Shown here piece after piece: positions 7,814 through 16,485 of a DNA stretch of 64,000 bases. Numbering within the stretch: position 1 is the stretch's first letter; each line of letters opens with the position of its first letter. The notes below the pieces were generated by a model. That model made no database searches, was not told the origin of the DNA, and saw only the letters and a program-made list of their open reading frames with translations. Location: assembly GCF_002893765.1 (NCBI RefSeq), contig NZ_CP025938.1:558001-622000 (forward strand), given 5' to 3'. The stretch is from Tamlana carrageenivorans (GTDB taxonomy: Bacteria > Bacteroidota > Bacteroidia > Flavobacteriales > Flavobacteriaceae). The translations under genes were made by a program, and so were the position numbers.

Positions 7814-8807
7814 TAAAATCTTTTACTAAAGCATCAAATTTTTCGCCATGCTCTATCTTAACCTGGATAGGCAAATAATACAGCTTATCCTTTAAAACAT
7901 CATGTTGCTTTAATCGCATAAAATCCTTTTCGGTAGTTACAATACAGGATTTCTTCGATAATTCAGAAATATCATTTTCTGAAAAATCATAATGATCACC
8001 ATAATTTAAATGTTCAAATTTTAGTGATTTTTGCTTCAAAAACTGCACTAACGGTGTGGCATTGGCAATACCTGTAACAAGCGTAAAATCAGGTAAGCTT
8101 TCTATGTCTTTTGAATCGTTGGCAGAAAAAATTATTTTAGAATAAACTATCTGACTAAAAAAAACATACTGGTAAGCTAAGGGGTTTATATGGTTAATAA
8201 TCTGCTGCTTTTCTTCCTTACCCAATGCATCAGGACATTTAGTAACCACAATGCACTGCGCTCGTTTTGCACCACGTCGAGGTTCTCTTAAATCTCCTGT
8301 AGGCAAAACCATATCATTATAAAACGGATGCGCATAAGTGGTTAGTAAAATATTGAAGCCAGCCTTTACTTTTCGGTGTTGGTAGGCATCATCTAGCAAT
8401 ATAACTTCAGGTTGTAGCTTCAACCCGCGTAATTTGGATATCCCATTTTGCCGATTAGAATCTACTGCCACCTGAATGTCATTTTTAAATTTATTATAAA
8501 ACTGAAAAGGCTCATCACCAATAGTTTGAGCAGAATCTTCTGCATCGGCCAATTTATAACCTTTCGTTTTTCTTTTATACCCCCGACTTAAGCTCGCTAA
8601 CTTGTAATCATTTTTTAGAGATTGAATTAAATATTCAATCATAGGCGTTTTTCCGGTGCCACCAACACTTAAGTTCCCAACACAAATCACAGGAAAATTA
8701 TAAGGTTTAGACTTTTTAATCTCCAAATCGTAAAATTTATTTCGCAGCCAAGTCACCATAAAATAAATGGGAACCACAGGAAGCAATAGGTATCTTAAAA
8801 TTTTCAT
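7800..8807 (-). CDS. lpxK: Tetraacyldisaccharide 4'-kinase
   Basis: A 335-residue membrane-associated kinase that phosphorylates the 4' position of the lipid A disaccharide precursor, the sixth step of lipid A synthesis. It has the N-terminal membrane-associating helix (about 1-22) and the Walker A motif GNLSVGGTGKTP at about 44-55, typical of LpxK. Length matches the family. It converges with the histidine kinase, the two 3' ends overlapping by 14 bases, so no separate terminator is present. The 215-base gap upstream (8808-9022) separates it from the divergent Nif3-like gene and holds no gene. Confidence 0.95.
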   Translation of the reverse strand: MKILRYLLLPVVPIYFMVTWLRNKFYDLEIKKSKPYNFPVICVGNLSVGGTGKTPMIEYLIQSLKNDYKLASLSRGYKRKTKGYKLADAEDSAQTIGDEPFQFYNKFKNDIQVAVDSNRQNGISKLRGLKLQPEVILLDDAYQHRKVKAGFNILLTTYAHPFYNDMVLPTGDLREPRRGAKRAQCIVVTKCPDALGKEEKQQIINHINPLAYQYVFFSQIVYSKIIFSANDSKDIESLPDFTLVTGIANATPLVQFLKQKSLKFEHLNYGDHYDFSENDISELSKKSCIVTTEKDFMRLKQHDVLKDKLYYLPIQVKIEHGEKFDALVKDFIKHY

Positions 8808-9022
8808 GACAACGAAAATATAATATTTATATTTGTTATACCATTTTCACTTTAAAATGACTTAAATAAAAAGCAGGTATTTTTTGTTTAGACTAAAAAG
8901 AAAACGCAAACATAGCCAAAGCAACGGTTAAGTTTTATTTTGAAGTAAAAGCGAAAAAGAACAAATTATAAAATGTTATTTTTATGGTAAAATCGTAATT
9001 AACACCAATACCATTAAATTAT

Positions 9023-10117
9023 ATGATCGTTCAAGACGTCATCAATCACTTAGAAGCGCTTGCGCCTTTAGCTTATGCTGAAGATTTTGACAATGTAGGC
9101 CTGCTAGTTGGCGATAAACAGCTAGAAGTCACAGGGATTTTAGTAGCATTAGACACGCTTGAAGCCGTAGTAGATGAAGCCATACACGAAAACTGCAATC
9201 TCATCGTTAGTTTTCATCCCATTATTTTTAAAGGACTCAAAAAGATAACTGGAAAAACCTATGTGGAGCGCGTGGTGTTAAAAGCCATTAAGCACGACAT
9301 TGCCATTTACACCTTACATACGGCCTTAGACAATGCTTTATTAGGGGTGAACGACATGATTTGCAACCAATTAAATTTAACAAATAAACAAGTTTTAATT
9401 CCGAAAAACGGCACTATAAAAAAATTAGTGACCTACGTTCCTAAATACGAAGCACATTTGTTACGCAGCGCCTTATTTGAAGCGGGCGCAGGAAATATTG
9501 GTAATTACAGCGAATGCAGCTTCAACGTCGATGGTTACGGAACCTATAATGGTAACGAAGACTCCAACCCTACTCTAGGAGAAAAAGGACGCGTACATAC
9601 CGAAGAAGAAACAAAAATATCGGTAACATTTGCCAAGCATTTGGAGTCGAAAATACTCCACACTCTTTTCGACACCCATTCGTATGAAGAAGTAGCATAC
9701 GAAATCACCACTTTAGAAAACAAAAATCAAGACATTGGTATGGGCATGATAGGCGAACTAGAAACCCCGATGGCAGAGAAAAAATTTCTAGCATATGTTA
9801 AGGATAAAATGAATACCGCATGTATTCGACATTCTGCCTTTCTTAATAAAAACATTAAAAAAGTAGCGGTTTTAGGCGGCTCTGGTAGTTTTGCTATTTC
9901 TGCTGCTAAAGCGGCTGGTGCTGACGCCTTTATAACAGCCGATTTAAAATATCATGATTTTTTTACTGCTGAAAATAACATTCTTCTTACTGATATTGGG
10001 CATTATGAAAGTGAACAGTACACAAAAAATCTTTTAGTAGCATATCTTAAGAAAAAAATTACTAATTTTGCAATCATTTTATCAAAGACAAATACCAATC
10101 CTGTTAAGTATTTTTAA
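9023..10117 (+). CDS. Nif3-like dinuclear metal centre protein
   Basis: A 364-residue member of the Nif3/YqfO (DUF34) family. It begins with the family signature NHLEALAPLAYAEDFDNVGLL and has metal-site histidines in SFHPIIFKG (His65) and LTDIGHYESEQ near the end. A middle segment (about 125-230) is the PII/CutA-like insertion found in the long bacterial form. These proteins form hexamers with two metals; roles linked to GTP cyclohydrolase-like chemistry or metal insertion have been proposed, but no reaction is settled. It is three bases upstream of the DUF164 gene, a pairing conserved in many bacteria and suggestive of a joint function. Confidence 0.9.
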   Translation: MIVQDVINHLEALAPLAYAEDFDNVGLLVGDKQLEVTGILVALDTLEAVVDEAIHENCNLIVSFHPIIFKGLKKITGKTYVERVVLKAIKHDIAIYTLHTALDNALLGVNDMICNQLNLTNKQVLIPKNGTIKKLVTYVPKYEAHLLRSALFEAGAGNIGNYSECSFNVDGYGTYNGNEDSNPTLGEKGRVHTEEETKISVTFAKHLESKILHTLFDTHSYEEVAYEITTLENKNQDIGMGMIGELETPMAEKKFLAYVKDKMNTACIRHSAFLNKNIKKVAVLGGSGSFAISAAKAAGADAFITADLKYHDFFTAENNILLTDIGHYESEQYTKNLLVAYLKKKITNFAIILSKTNTNPVKYF

Positions 10118-10120
10118 AGT

Positions 10121-10900
10121 ATGGCTAAAAAGAAAGAAGTAACTGTTGAAGAGCGCTTAAGAGCTTTATACGATTTACAACTCATAGATTCTCGTGTAGA
10201 CGAAATAAGAAATGTTCGTGGTGAACTTCCTTTAGAAGTTCGTGATTTAGAAGATGAAGTTGCTGGATTAAACATTAGATTAGATAAACTTATTTCTAAT
10301 TTAGAAGTAATTGACAACGATATCGCAGGAAAGAAAAACTTAATTGAAGAATCTAAATCTTTAATTAAGAAATATACCGAGCAACAAAAAAATGTTAGAA
10401 ATAACAGAGAATTTAATTCTTTAACTAAAGAAGTTGAATTTCAAGAATTAGAAATTGAATTGGCTGAAAAGCATATTAAAGAATTCAAAGTTCAAATCGA
10501 GCAAAAGAAAGAAGTTATCGCTGAAACTAAAGAACGTTTAAAAGAGCGTGAAAACCACCTTAAGCACAAAAAAGGTGAGTTGGATGCTATTTTATCTGAA
10601 ACAGAGAAAGAAGAGCAGGCTTTAATTCAAAAATCTGAAGAATATAAGGAGCAAATTGACGATAGATTAGTTGCTGCATATACTAGAATTAGAACCAATG
10701 TAAAAAATGGTTTAGCTGTTGTTCCTATTGAAAGAGGTGCTTCTGGAGGATCATTCTTTACCATTCCACCACAAGTACAAGTTGAAATTGCTTCGCGTAA
10801 AAAAGTGATTACCGACGAGCATAGTGGTCGTATTCTAGTTGACGCTATATTAGCTGAAGAAGAAAGAGAAAAAATGGAAAAATTGTTTTCTAAACTGTAA
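10121..10900 (+). CDS. Coiled-coil DUF164 protein with degenerate zinc ribbon
   Basis: A 259-residue protein, mostly long charged coiled coil (about 30-195), with the C-terminal C4-type zinc-ribbon region of the DUF164 family. In the family this part reads CxGC...IPPQ...CxxCGRIL; here it reads GASGGSFFTIPPQ at about 206-218 and TDEHSGRILVD, so all four zinc-binding cysteines are replaced while the fold residues IPPQ and SGRIL remain. The protein cannot bind zinc in the normal way. It follows the Nif3-like gene by three bases and is probably cotranscribed. A clear terminator follows. The function is unknown. Confidence 0.88.
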   Translation: MAKKKEVTVEERLRALYDLQLIDSRVDEIRNVRGELPLEVRDLEDEVAGLNIRLDKLISNLEVIDNDIAGKKNLIEESKSLIKKYTEQQKNVRNNREFNSLTKEVEFQELEIELAEKHIKEFKVQIEQKKEVIAETKERLKERENHLKHKKGELDAILSETEKEEQALIQKSEEYKEQIDDRLVAAYTRIRTNVKNGLAVVPIERGASGGSFFTIPPQVQVEIASRKKVITDEHSGRILVDAILAEEEREKMEKLFSKL

Positions 10901-10925
10901 TAATCCGTTTTCACCTGTAAATATT

Positions 10926-10954
10926 AAAGCCTCCACTTTGTGTAGGCTTTTTTT
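10926..10954 (+). terminator. Rho-independent terminator
   Basis: AAAGCCT-CCAC with TTTG loop and TGT-AGGCTTT, followed by a T run; ends the Nif3/DUF164 transcript. Confidence 0.8.
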
Positions 10955-10997
10955 ATTTCCCTTATATTTACTAAACTAATTAATAAATCCATTTTAA

Positions 10998-11456
10998 ATG
11001 AAAAAACTATTCATTCTTACCGCCATTTTAAGTAGTTATATAAACTATGCCCAAACTAATGATTATGTTGAATTGACGCGTTCTATCTTAGACGTTGAAA
11101 CAAAAGAGGCTATTGCTGAAGTCATGACTTTAAACGAAACGCAAAGCGCACCCTTTTGGGAAGTATACAACCAATACGAAACTGAAAATCATTCTGTTAA
11201 AAACAAAAGAATAGCTTTAATAAAAGATTATGCTAAAAATTACGAAAGTATTTCTAGCGAAAAAGCAGATGAATTAGTAAATGACCTTCTTGCATTTAAG
11301 GCAGAAGACCTCAAACTTAAGAAGAAATATTATAAGAAAATGAAAAAGATTATTCCCGCGACAGAAGCAGCAAAATTTCTTCAAGCCATCAATAAAATTG
11401 ACGACTTAATTAATGCAGAACTAGCTCTAAATGTTCCTTTGGTTGAAACTAAATAG
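10998..11456 (+). CDS. Secreted small helical protein, unknown function
   Basis: A 152-residue protein with a signal peptide (MKKLFILTAILSSYINYAQ, about 1-19) and a mature part that is predicted to be almost wholly alpha-helical and rich in Lys and Glu. The pattern NETQSAPFWEVYNQYE followed by charged helices resembles the Spy/CpxP type of periplasmic helical proteins, but no diagnostic motif (LTxxQ) is present, so that is only a suggestion. It stands alone between a terminator upstream and a repeat-rich gap downstream. Confidence 0.75.
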   Translation: MKKLFILTAILSSYINYAQTNDYVELTRSILDVETKEAIAEVMTLNETQSAPFWEVYNQYETENHSVKNKRIALIKDYAKNYESISSEKADELVNDLLAFKAEDLKLKKKYYKKMKKIIPATEAAKFLQAINKIDDLINAELALNVPLVETK

Positions 11457-11501
11457 CACCAATTAGAACCTAAATTGAGGCTTAAATAAATATTCTATTA
11501 T

Positions 11502-11607
11502 ATGTCATATTGGGTCTGTCGAAATATCTCTTAATCCATAACGAATAAGGGTTTTGACAGGCTCAACCTAACGAACACGCCATTAAAAGGCGCTATAGAT
11601 GACAGCT
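11502..11607. repeat. REP-like imperfect palindrome
   Basis: The arms TTGGGTCTGTCGAAA (about 11510) and TTTTGACAGGCTCAACC (about 11553) are near-complementary, and outer TGTCAT/ATGACA also pair; a second small hairpin CGCC-ATTAAAA-GGCG lies inside. This kind of 'GTCTGTCGAAA...GACAGGCTCAA' element is a common intergenic repeat in flavobacteria. No gene is seen in 11457-11691. Confidence 0.55.
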
Positions 11608-11691
11608 TTCTCATCATATCACTTAACTATAAAACTAAAATCAGAATAAGGTTTCCTATATTTTTTCGTCTATACTTTAAGAAACTTATTT

Positions 11692-12354
11692 ATGATGAAA
11701 CAGATATTACCACTTTTAACTTTTATCCTATTTTTTAGTTGTCAAAATTCAGCTCAAAGCAACACAGCACAACAAGAAGTTATAAACTCCAACCCCGTAG
11801 AAATACCCATAGAAAACGGCAAAGCAAAAGCCTACTTTGCTAGCGGTTGCTTCTGGTGTGTTGAAGCCATTTACGAAAGTGTAAAAGGCGTAGAAGAGTC
11901 TATTTCAGGCTATTCTGGTGGTCATACTAAAAACCCAACATACGAAGCAAGCAACACTGGAAGAACAGGCCATGCCGAGGCCGTTGAAATTATATACGAC
12001 CCTAAAATAGTTTCTTTTGCAACCTTAGTAGATATCTATTTTGCCTCGCAGGATGTCACTCAGGTTAACGGACAAGGAAACGACAAAGGCTCGCAATATC
12101 GCTCTATTATTTTTTATCAGAATGAAGCGCAAAAACGCATCATTTTAGAAAAGAAAGCAGGGTTAGCAAAACAACTAGGCGTAAAAATAGCCGCTGAAGT
12201 TTATCCTTTTCAAAAATTTTGGGTAGCAGAAGATTACCATCAAGATTATGAAAAAAACCACCCTAACAACCCTTATATTAAAAATGTATCGATTCCCCGT
12301 CTTAATAGATTTAAAGCTAATTTCCCTAAAGAACTATTAAAAGACAGCCATTAA
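11692..12354 (+). CDS. msrA: Peptide methionine (S)-S-oxide reductase, lipoprotein form
   Basis: A 220-residue MsrA that reduces S-methionine sulfoxide in oxidised proteins. The catalytic motif GCFWC is at 52-56 (Cys53 nucleophile), followed by the family motifs GYSGGH, GHAEAV and EDYHQDY. The N-terminus has a lipoprotein signal with lipobox FFSC (Cys17), so the mature enzyme should be anchored in the envelope and repair periplasmic or surface proteins rather than cytoplasmic ones. Two consecutive ATG codons are possible starts; the difference is one residue. A predicted lipoprotein gene follows after 55 bases with its own -7 element. Confidence 0.95.
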   Translation: MMKQILPLLTFILFFSCQNSAQSNTAQQEVINSNPVEIPIENGKAKAYFASGCFWCVEAIYESVKGVEESISGYSGGHTKNPTYEASNTGRTGHAEAVEIIYDPKIVSFATLVDIYFASQDVTQVNGQGNDKGSQYRSIIFYQNEAQKRIILEKKAGLAKQLGVKIAAEVYPFQKFWVAEDYHQDYEKNHPNNPYIKNVSIPRLNRFKANFPKELLKDSH

Positions 12355-12388
12355 TCTTTTTCAAGGTTTCAAGACACTAAAATTCTTT

Positions 12389-12396
12389 TACCTTTG
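12389..12396 (+). promoter_or_regulatory. -7 element (TACCTTTG)
   Basis: Consensus -7 element 13 bases before the ATG at 12410. Confidence 0.55.
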
Positions 12397-12409
12397 AAAA
12401 AAAATAACC

Positions 12410-13060
12410 ATGAAAAACATTTTTACAATCTCATGTTTAGCCTTGTTGTGCTTTGCATGTAAAAAAGAATTAGCACCTCAAGACATCGCACAAAACATAG
12501 CGAATGCCCATGGTTTCGAAAACTGGAGCCAAGTATCAGAAATCCAATTCACTTTTAATGTTGATAAAGACAGCATGCACTTTGAAAGAGCTTGGAAATG
12601 GAACCCGAACACGAATGAAATTACTCATTATAAAAGAAGGGACTCTATACAATACAACAGATCTAAAATAGACTCGACATTAGCACAAACCGATCGCGGT
12701 TTTATAAACGATAAATTTTGGTTACTTATCCCTTTTCAGTTGGTGTGGGATTCCGATATAACTTTTTCAGAAGAAACAAAAACAGAAGCTCCTATCAGCA
12801 AAAAGCAGCTTAACAAATTAACCATTACTTATCCAAACAAAGGTGGCTATACCCCTGGCGATGCTTATGATGTTTTTTATGATGATGATTATTTAATTCG
12901 CGAGTGGATTTTCAGAAAAGCCAATCAAAAAGAACCATCCATGACAACCACGTTTGAAAATTACCAAGATTTTAATGGGCTTAAATTGGCCTTAGAACAC
13001 AAAAAACATGAAGACTCTTGGCGTCTTTACTTTTCGGATGTCAAAGTCGTAACGAAATAA
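12410..13060 (+). CDS. Lipoprotein of unknown function
   Basis: A 216-residue protein with a lipoprotein signal (lipobox CFAC, Cys17) and a mature domain rich in beta strands and aromatic residues (e.g. FERAWKWNPN, FWLLIPFQLVWD, FYDDDYLIREWIFRK). The alternation fits a LolA/outer-membrane lipoprotein carrier-like open barrel, as in several flavobacterial families of unknown function, but I recognise no specific family with certainty. It has its own -7 element and is followed by a strong terminator, so it is probably a single-gene unit. Confidence 0.78.
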   Translation: MKNIFTISCLALLCFACKKELAPQDIAQNIANAHGFENWSQVSEIQFTFNVDKDSMHFERAWKWNPNTNEITHYKRRDSIQYNRSKIDSTLAQTDRGFINDKFWLLIPFQLVWDSDITFSEETKTEAPISKKQLNKLTITYPNKGGYTPGDAYDVFYDDDYLIREWIFRKANQKEPSMTTTFENYQDFNGLKLALEHKKHEDSWRLYFSDVKVVTK

Positions 13061-13149
13061 ATAATCAGCTACTCGACGTCTAAAACGTGTTATATTTACG
13101 TATATAAAGTATAGTTTTAAATATTCCGCGTCATGCGTCTATATATATT

Positions 13150-13187
13150 AAAGCGCTTAAATCAATGGTTTAAGCGCTTTTCCTTTT
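13150..13187 (+). terminator. Rho-independent terminator
   Basis: A perfect 12-bp stem AAAGCGCTTAAA / TTTAAGCGCTTT with a 7-base loop and a T-rich tail; the strongest terminator in the window. It isolates the kynurenine cluster from the genes before it. Confidence 0.88.
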
Positions 13188-13253
13188 TAAAACCGTCTCG
13201 TTTCTAAACTAACAAGGGCTTTAAAGTAGCTTCTTTCCTAACATTATAATCCG

Positions 13254-13261
13254 TATTTTTG
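13254..13261 (+). promoter_or_regulatory. -7 element (TATTTTTG) of the kynurenine cluster
   Basis: Consensus -7 element 24 bases before the kynU GTG start at 13286. No regulator gene is adjacent, and no obvious operator palindrome is seen around it. Confidence 0.6.
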
Positions 13262-13285
13262 TTATAAACCCTAAACATTCCCACG

Positions 13286-14560
13286 GTGTTCACTCATAAA
13301 CTAGGTCTTGAATATGCTTTAGAACAAGATGAAAGCGACGAATTAAAGTCTTATAGAAATCAATTTCACCTTCCTAAGGATCAACACGGAAACAACCTCA
13401 TCTACATGACGGGTAATTCCTTAGGCCTGCAACCTAAACAAACCAATGCTTATGTAAACAAAGAGCTTGATGATTGGGCAAAACTAGGCGTGGAAGGCCA
13501 TACTACAGGCGATACACCATGGCTACCTTATCATGAATTTTTAACGAAAAATATGGCTGATGTAGTCGGTGCAAAACCGATTGAAGTAATTGTTATGAAT
13601 ACGCTTACCACCAACCTTCATTTGATGATGGTTTCCTTTTACAAGCCCACAAAGTCTCGTTATAAAATTTTAATTGAAAGCGATGCGTTTCCTTCAGACA
13701 AATTTGCTGTTGAATCACAACTCAGGCATCATGGGTTTGACGACCAAGAAGGCGTTATCCAATGGAAACCTAAAGAGAATGAATCCTTGCTACGTTACGA
13801 GGATTTAGAATCGATTCTCCAAAAAGAAGGCGATCAAATTGCACTCATCTTAATTGGTGGTATCAATTACTATACTGGACAATATTTCGACTTAAAACGC
13901 ATTACCAAACTTGGTCATCATTACGGATGCAAAGTAGGTTTCGACTGTGCGCATGCCGCTGGGAATGTGGTATTAAATCTACATGACTCTGGAGCCGATT
14001 TTGCGGTTTGGTGTACCTATAAATACTTAAACTCAGGACCTGGAAGTCTCGCAGGTTGTTTTATTCACGAACGTCATGCTCATAACAAAAACCTAAACCG
14101 CTTTACAGGTTGGTGGAGTCACAATAAAGCTACTCGGTTTAATATGCGTGATGACTTTGATCAGCTTCCAGGAGCAGAAGGTTGGCAACTTAGCAATCCG
14201 CCTATCCTATCTATGGCTGCCATAAAAGCGTCCTTAGACCTGTTCGAAGAAGTGGGTATTGAAAAACTTGTAAAGAAATCACAAAAAATAACCAGTTATT
14301 TTGAGTTTTTACTAAAACAATTAGGTGAAGATACCATCCGGATTATCACACCTTCGAATCCTAATTCTCGAGGCGCCCAGCTATCCATTCAGGTAAAAAA
14401 CGCTAATAAAACGCTACACGACCAATTAACACAAGCAGGCATTATAAGTGATTGGCGCGAACCCGATGTTATTCGATGCGCTCCTACACCTTTCTATAAC
14501 AGCTTTGAGGATGTGTATTTTTTGGTTGAGCAGTTGAAAACTATTTTAAGTATGCCATAA
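13286..14560 (+). CDS. kynU: Kynureninase
   Basis: A 424-residue PLP enzyme that cleaves 3-hydroxykynurenine (or kynurenine) to 3-hydroxyanthranilate (or anthranilate) plus alanine. Family motifs are the N-terminal YMTGNSLGLQP, the PLP-phosphate region, VGFDCAHAAGN with the PLP-ring Asp, and WCTYKYLNSGPG carrying the Schiff-base lysine. The start is GTG at 13286, giving the normal N-terminus and length for the family; no ATG is available nearby. It is the first gene of a same-strand run with kmo and downstream 3-hydroxyanthranilate genes, so its natural substrate here is most likely 3-hydroxykynurenine. Confidence 0.95.
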   Translation: MFTHKLGLEYALEQDESDELKSYRNQFHLPKDQHGNNLIYMTGNSLGLQPKQTNAYVNKELDDWAKLGVEGHTTGDTPWLPYHEFLTKNMADVVGAKPIEVIVMNTLTTNLHLMMVSFYKPTKSRYKILIESDAFPSDKFAVESQLRHHGFDDQEGVIQWKPKENESLLRYEDLESILQKEGDQIALILIGGINYYTGQYFDLKRITKLGHHYGCKVGFDCAHAAGNVVLNLHDSGADFAVWCTYKYLNSGPGSLAGCFIHERHAHNKNLNRFTGWWSHNKATRFNMRDDFDQLPGAEGWQLSNPPILSMAAIKASLDLFEEVGIEKLVKKSQKITSYFEFLLKQLGEDTIRIITPSNPNSRGAQLSIQVKNANKTLHDQLTQAGIISDWREPDVIRCAPTPFYNSFEDVYFLVEQLKTILSMP

Positions 14561-14595
14561 TTAAAACCCGGTCACCGCATAAAAAGTGAAATAAC

Positions 14596-16014
14596 ATGGA
14601 TAATAAACAACAAAACATACTTATTATTGGCGCCGGACTTTGTGGCGCACTACTCGCTTTACGATTGGGGCAGCGTGGTTTTAATGTTGCAGTTTACGAA
14701 AAACGCCCAGACCTTAGAACAACCAAATTAAGCTCTGGCCGTTCAATAAATTTAGCCTTTTCCGATCGTGGTAATAAAGCTATGAAACTTGTGGGTTTAG
14801 AAGAAAAAGTAAAGGCGCTTTGTATTCCCATGCATGGTCGCATGATCCACGATAAAAATGGTGATACCCTACAATCAAATTATAGCGGAAGAAAGCACGA
14901 ATACATCAATTCGGTATCAAGAAACGATTTAAATGCCCTTCTTTTAGATGAAGCTGAAAAACATGAAAATGTCAATTTTTACTTTGATAAAACATGTCAG
15001 TCTGTTGATTTAGAAAAAACTACGGCTTTGTTTACAGATGGTAAAACACAAAAAGATTTCATCGAAGATGCCGACGTTATTATTGCCGCCGATGGTGCTG
15101 GCTCTGCTCTTAGGAAAAGTTATTTTCTGGACCGTCATTTTCTGTTTAGTTTTTCTCAGGACTACCTCAGCTATGGATACAAAGAACTGAGTATTTTACC
15201 TAATGAAAACGGTGAGTATCTCGCTCATAAAAATGCCCTTCATATTTGGCCTAGACAAAGTTTTATGCTTATTGCACTCCCAAATCTTGATGGCAGCTTT
15301 ACCGTAACCTTATTCTTAAGTTACACCGAAGGCACTTTTAATTTTAATAATCTGGATACCGAGCAAAAAGTTCTCGAATTTTTTAAAGAAGAATTCCCCG
15401 ACGCTTTGTTAATCATGCCTAACTTGGCTACGGAATTTTTCAAAAACCCCACTTCTCCACTAGGCACGATTAAATGTTCGCCTTGGCATTATAAAGGCAA
15501 TACCCTTTTAATGGGTGATGCTGCCCATGCTATTGTTCCGTTTTACGGTCAAGGCATGAATGCAGCTTTTGAAGACGTTGTGGTACTGGATTCGGTTTTA
15601 AATTTGAATTTAGAAAACTGGGAGGCCACTTTTAAAACCTTTGAAAAACACCGAAAAAAAGACACCGATGCTATTGCCGATTTGGCCATTGACAATTTTC
15701 ATGAAATGAAGGAACATGTTGCAGATCCTATTTTTCAAGAAAAAAGAAAATTAGAAATGCTCCTTGAAAAAAAGTTCCCGCTTCAGTACAACTCTAAATA
15801 CGCTATGGTGACCTTTAATGAAAACATAGGCTATCAGGTAGCGATGCTGAGGGGGCGAGCCCAGGATCGTGCGATTTTGAACTTACTTGTAAGGGGAGAG
15901 ATTTCTATAAACCCAAAAGCAACTAAAGACGAATTACAAGCCATTTTAGAAAAAATAAACCACGAAACAAACAAAATTCTAGAAGATCATAGAAATGCCG
16001 ATTTAAGATACTAA
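14596..16014 (+). CDS. kmo: Kynurenine 3-monooxygenase
   Basis: A 472-residue FAD monooxygenase that hydroxylates kynurenine to 3-hydroxykynurenine with NADPH and O2. It has the FAD-binding GAGLCG near residue 13, the KMO-specific GRSINLAFSDRG segment (about 48-59), the second flavin motif LLMGDAAHAIVPFYGQGMN (about 307-325) and the usual C-terminal region. The bacterial form lacks the mitochondrial anchor of eukaryotic KMO, as expected. It is 35 bases after kynU and 5 bases before the RidA-family gene, clearly one operon. Confidence 0.95.
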   Translation: MDNKQQNILIIGAGLCGALLALRLGQRGFNVAVYEKRPDLRTTKLSSGRSINLAFSDRGNKAMKLVGLEEKVKALCIPMHGRMIHDKNGDTLQSNYSGRKHEYINSVSRNDLNALLLDEAEKHENVNFYFDKTCQSVDLEKTTALFTDGKTQKDFIEDADVIIAADGAGSALRKSYFLDRHFLFSFSQDYLSYGYKELSILPNENGEYLAHKNALHIWPRQSFMLIALPNLDGSFTVTLFLSYTEGTFNFNNLDTEQKVLEFFKEEFPDALLIMPNLATEFFKNPTSPLGTIKCSPWHYKGNTLLMGDAAHAIVPFYGQGMNAAFEDVVVLDSVLNLNLENWEATFKTFEKHRKKDTDAIADLAIDNFHEMKEHVADPIFQEKRKLEMLLEKKFPLQYNSKYAMVTFNENIGYQVAMLRGRAQDRAILNLLVRGEISINPKATKDELQAILEKINHETNKILEDHRNADLRY

Positions 16015-16019
16015 CTACT

Positions 16020-16424
16020 ATGAAAAAGACTGTAACACCCCGCGGTGCTTATCCGCTCACCAAACGCGTAGGCGATTTTATTTTTGTTTCAGGAACGAGT
16101 TCTAGGCGTCCAGACAACAGTATTGCTGGGGTTGATATTATTGACAATCTAGGCACCAAACACATAAATATTGAGGTGCAGACCCGTGAAGTTTTAAAAA
16201 ATATAGAACACCTTTTAAAACAAGAAAACGCCACTTTGGATGATGTCGTTGATGTAACGACCTTTTTAGTTAATATGAATGATTTTGCTGGATACAATAA
16301 GGCTTACGCCGAATTTTTCAAAACAGAAACCGGCCCAACACGTACCACTGTTGCGGTACACCAATTACCTCACCCCGATTTAATTGTCGAAATAAAAGTG
16401 ATGGCGTATAAAAAAATGCATTAA
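16020..16424 (+). CDS. RidA-family 2-aminomuconate deaminase
   Basis: A 134-residue RidA/YjgF-fold protein. In this genomic setting, between kmo and an aminomuconic-type dehydrogenase, it is best read as 2-aminomuconate deaminase, releasing ammonia from 2-aminomuconate to give 4-oxalocrotonate (2-hydroxymuconate). The sequence starts with TPRGAYPLTKRVGDFIFVSGTSSRR, the deaminase-type opening, and has the RTTVAVHQLPHPDLIVEI core with the conserved arginine. The assignment to this particular reaction rests on context plus resemblance, since RidA folds also serve as general imine deaminases. It starts 5 bases after kmo. Confidence 0.88.
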   Translation: MKKTVTPRGAYPLTKRVGDFIFVSGTSSRRPDNSIAGVDIIDNLGTKHINIEVQTREVLKNIEHLLKQENATLDDVVDVTTFLVNMNDFAGYNKAYAEFFKTETGPTRTTVAVHQLPHPDLIVEIKVMAYKKMH

Positions 16425-16485
16425 ACAGAGTGTGATAAAACATTTGAAAGGAATCGCATCTATATGACGCTTTACAAAAGAAATC

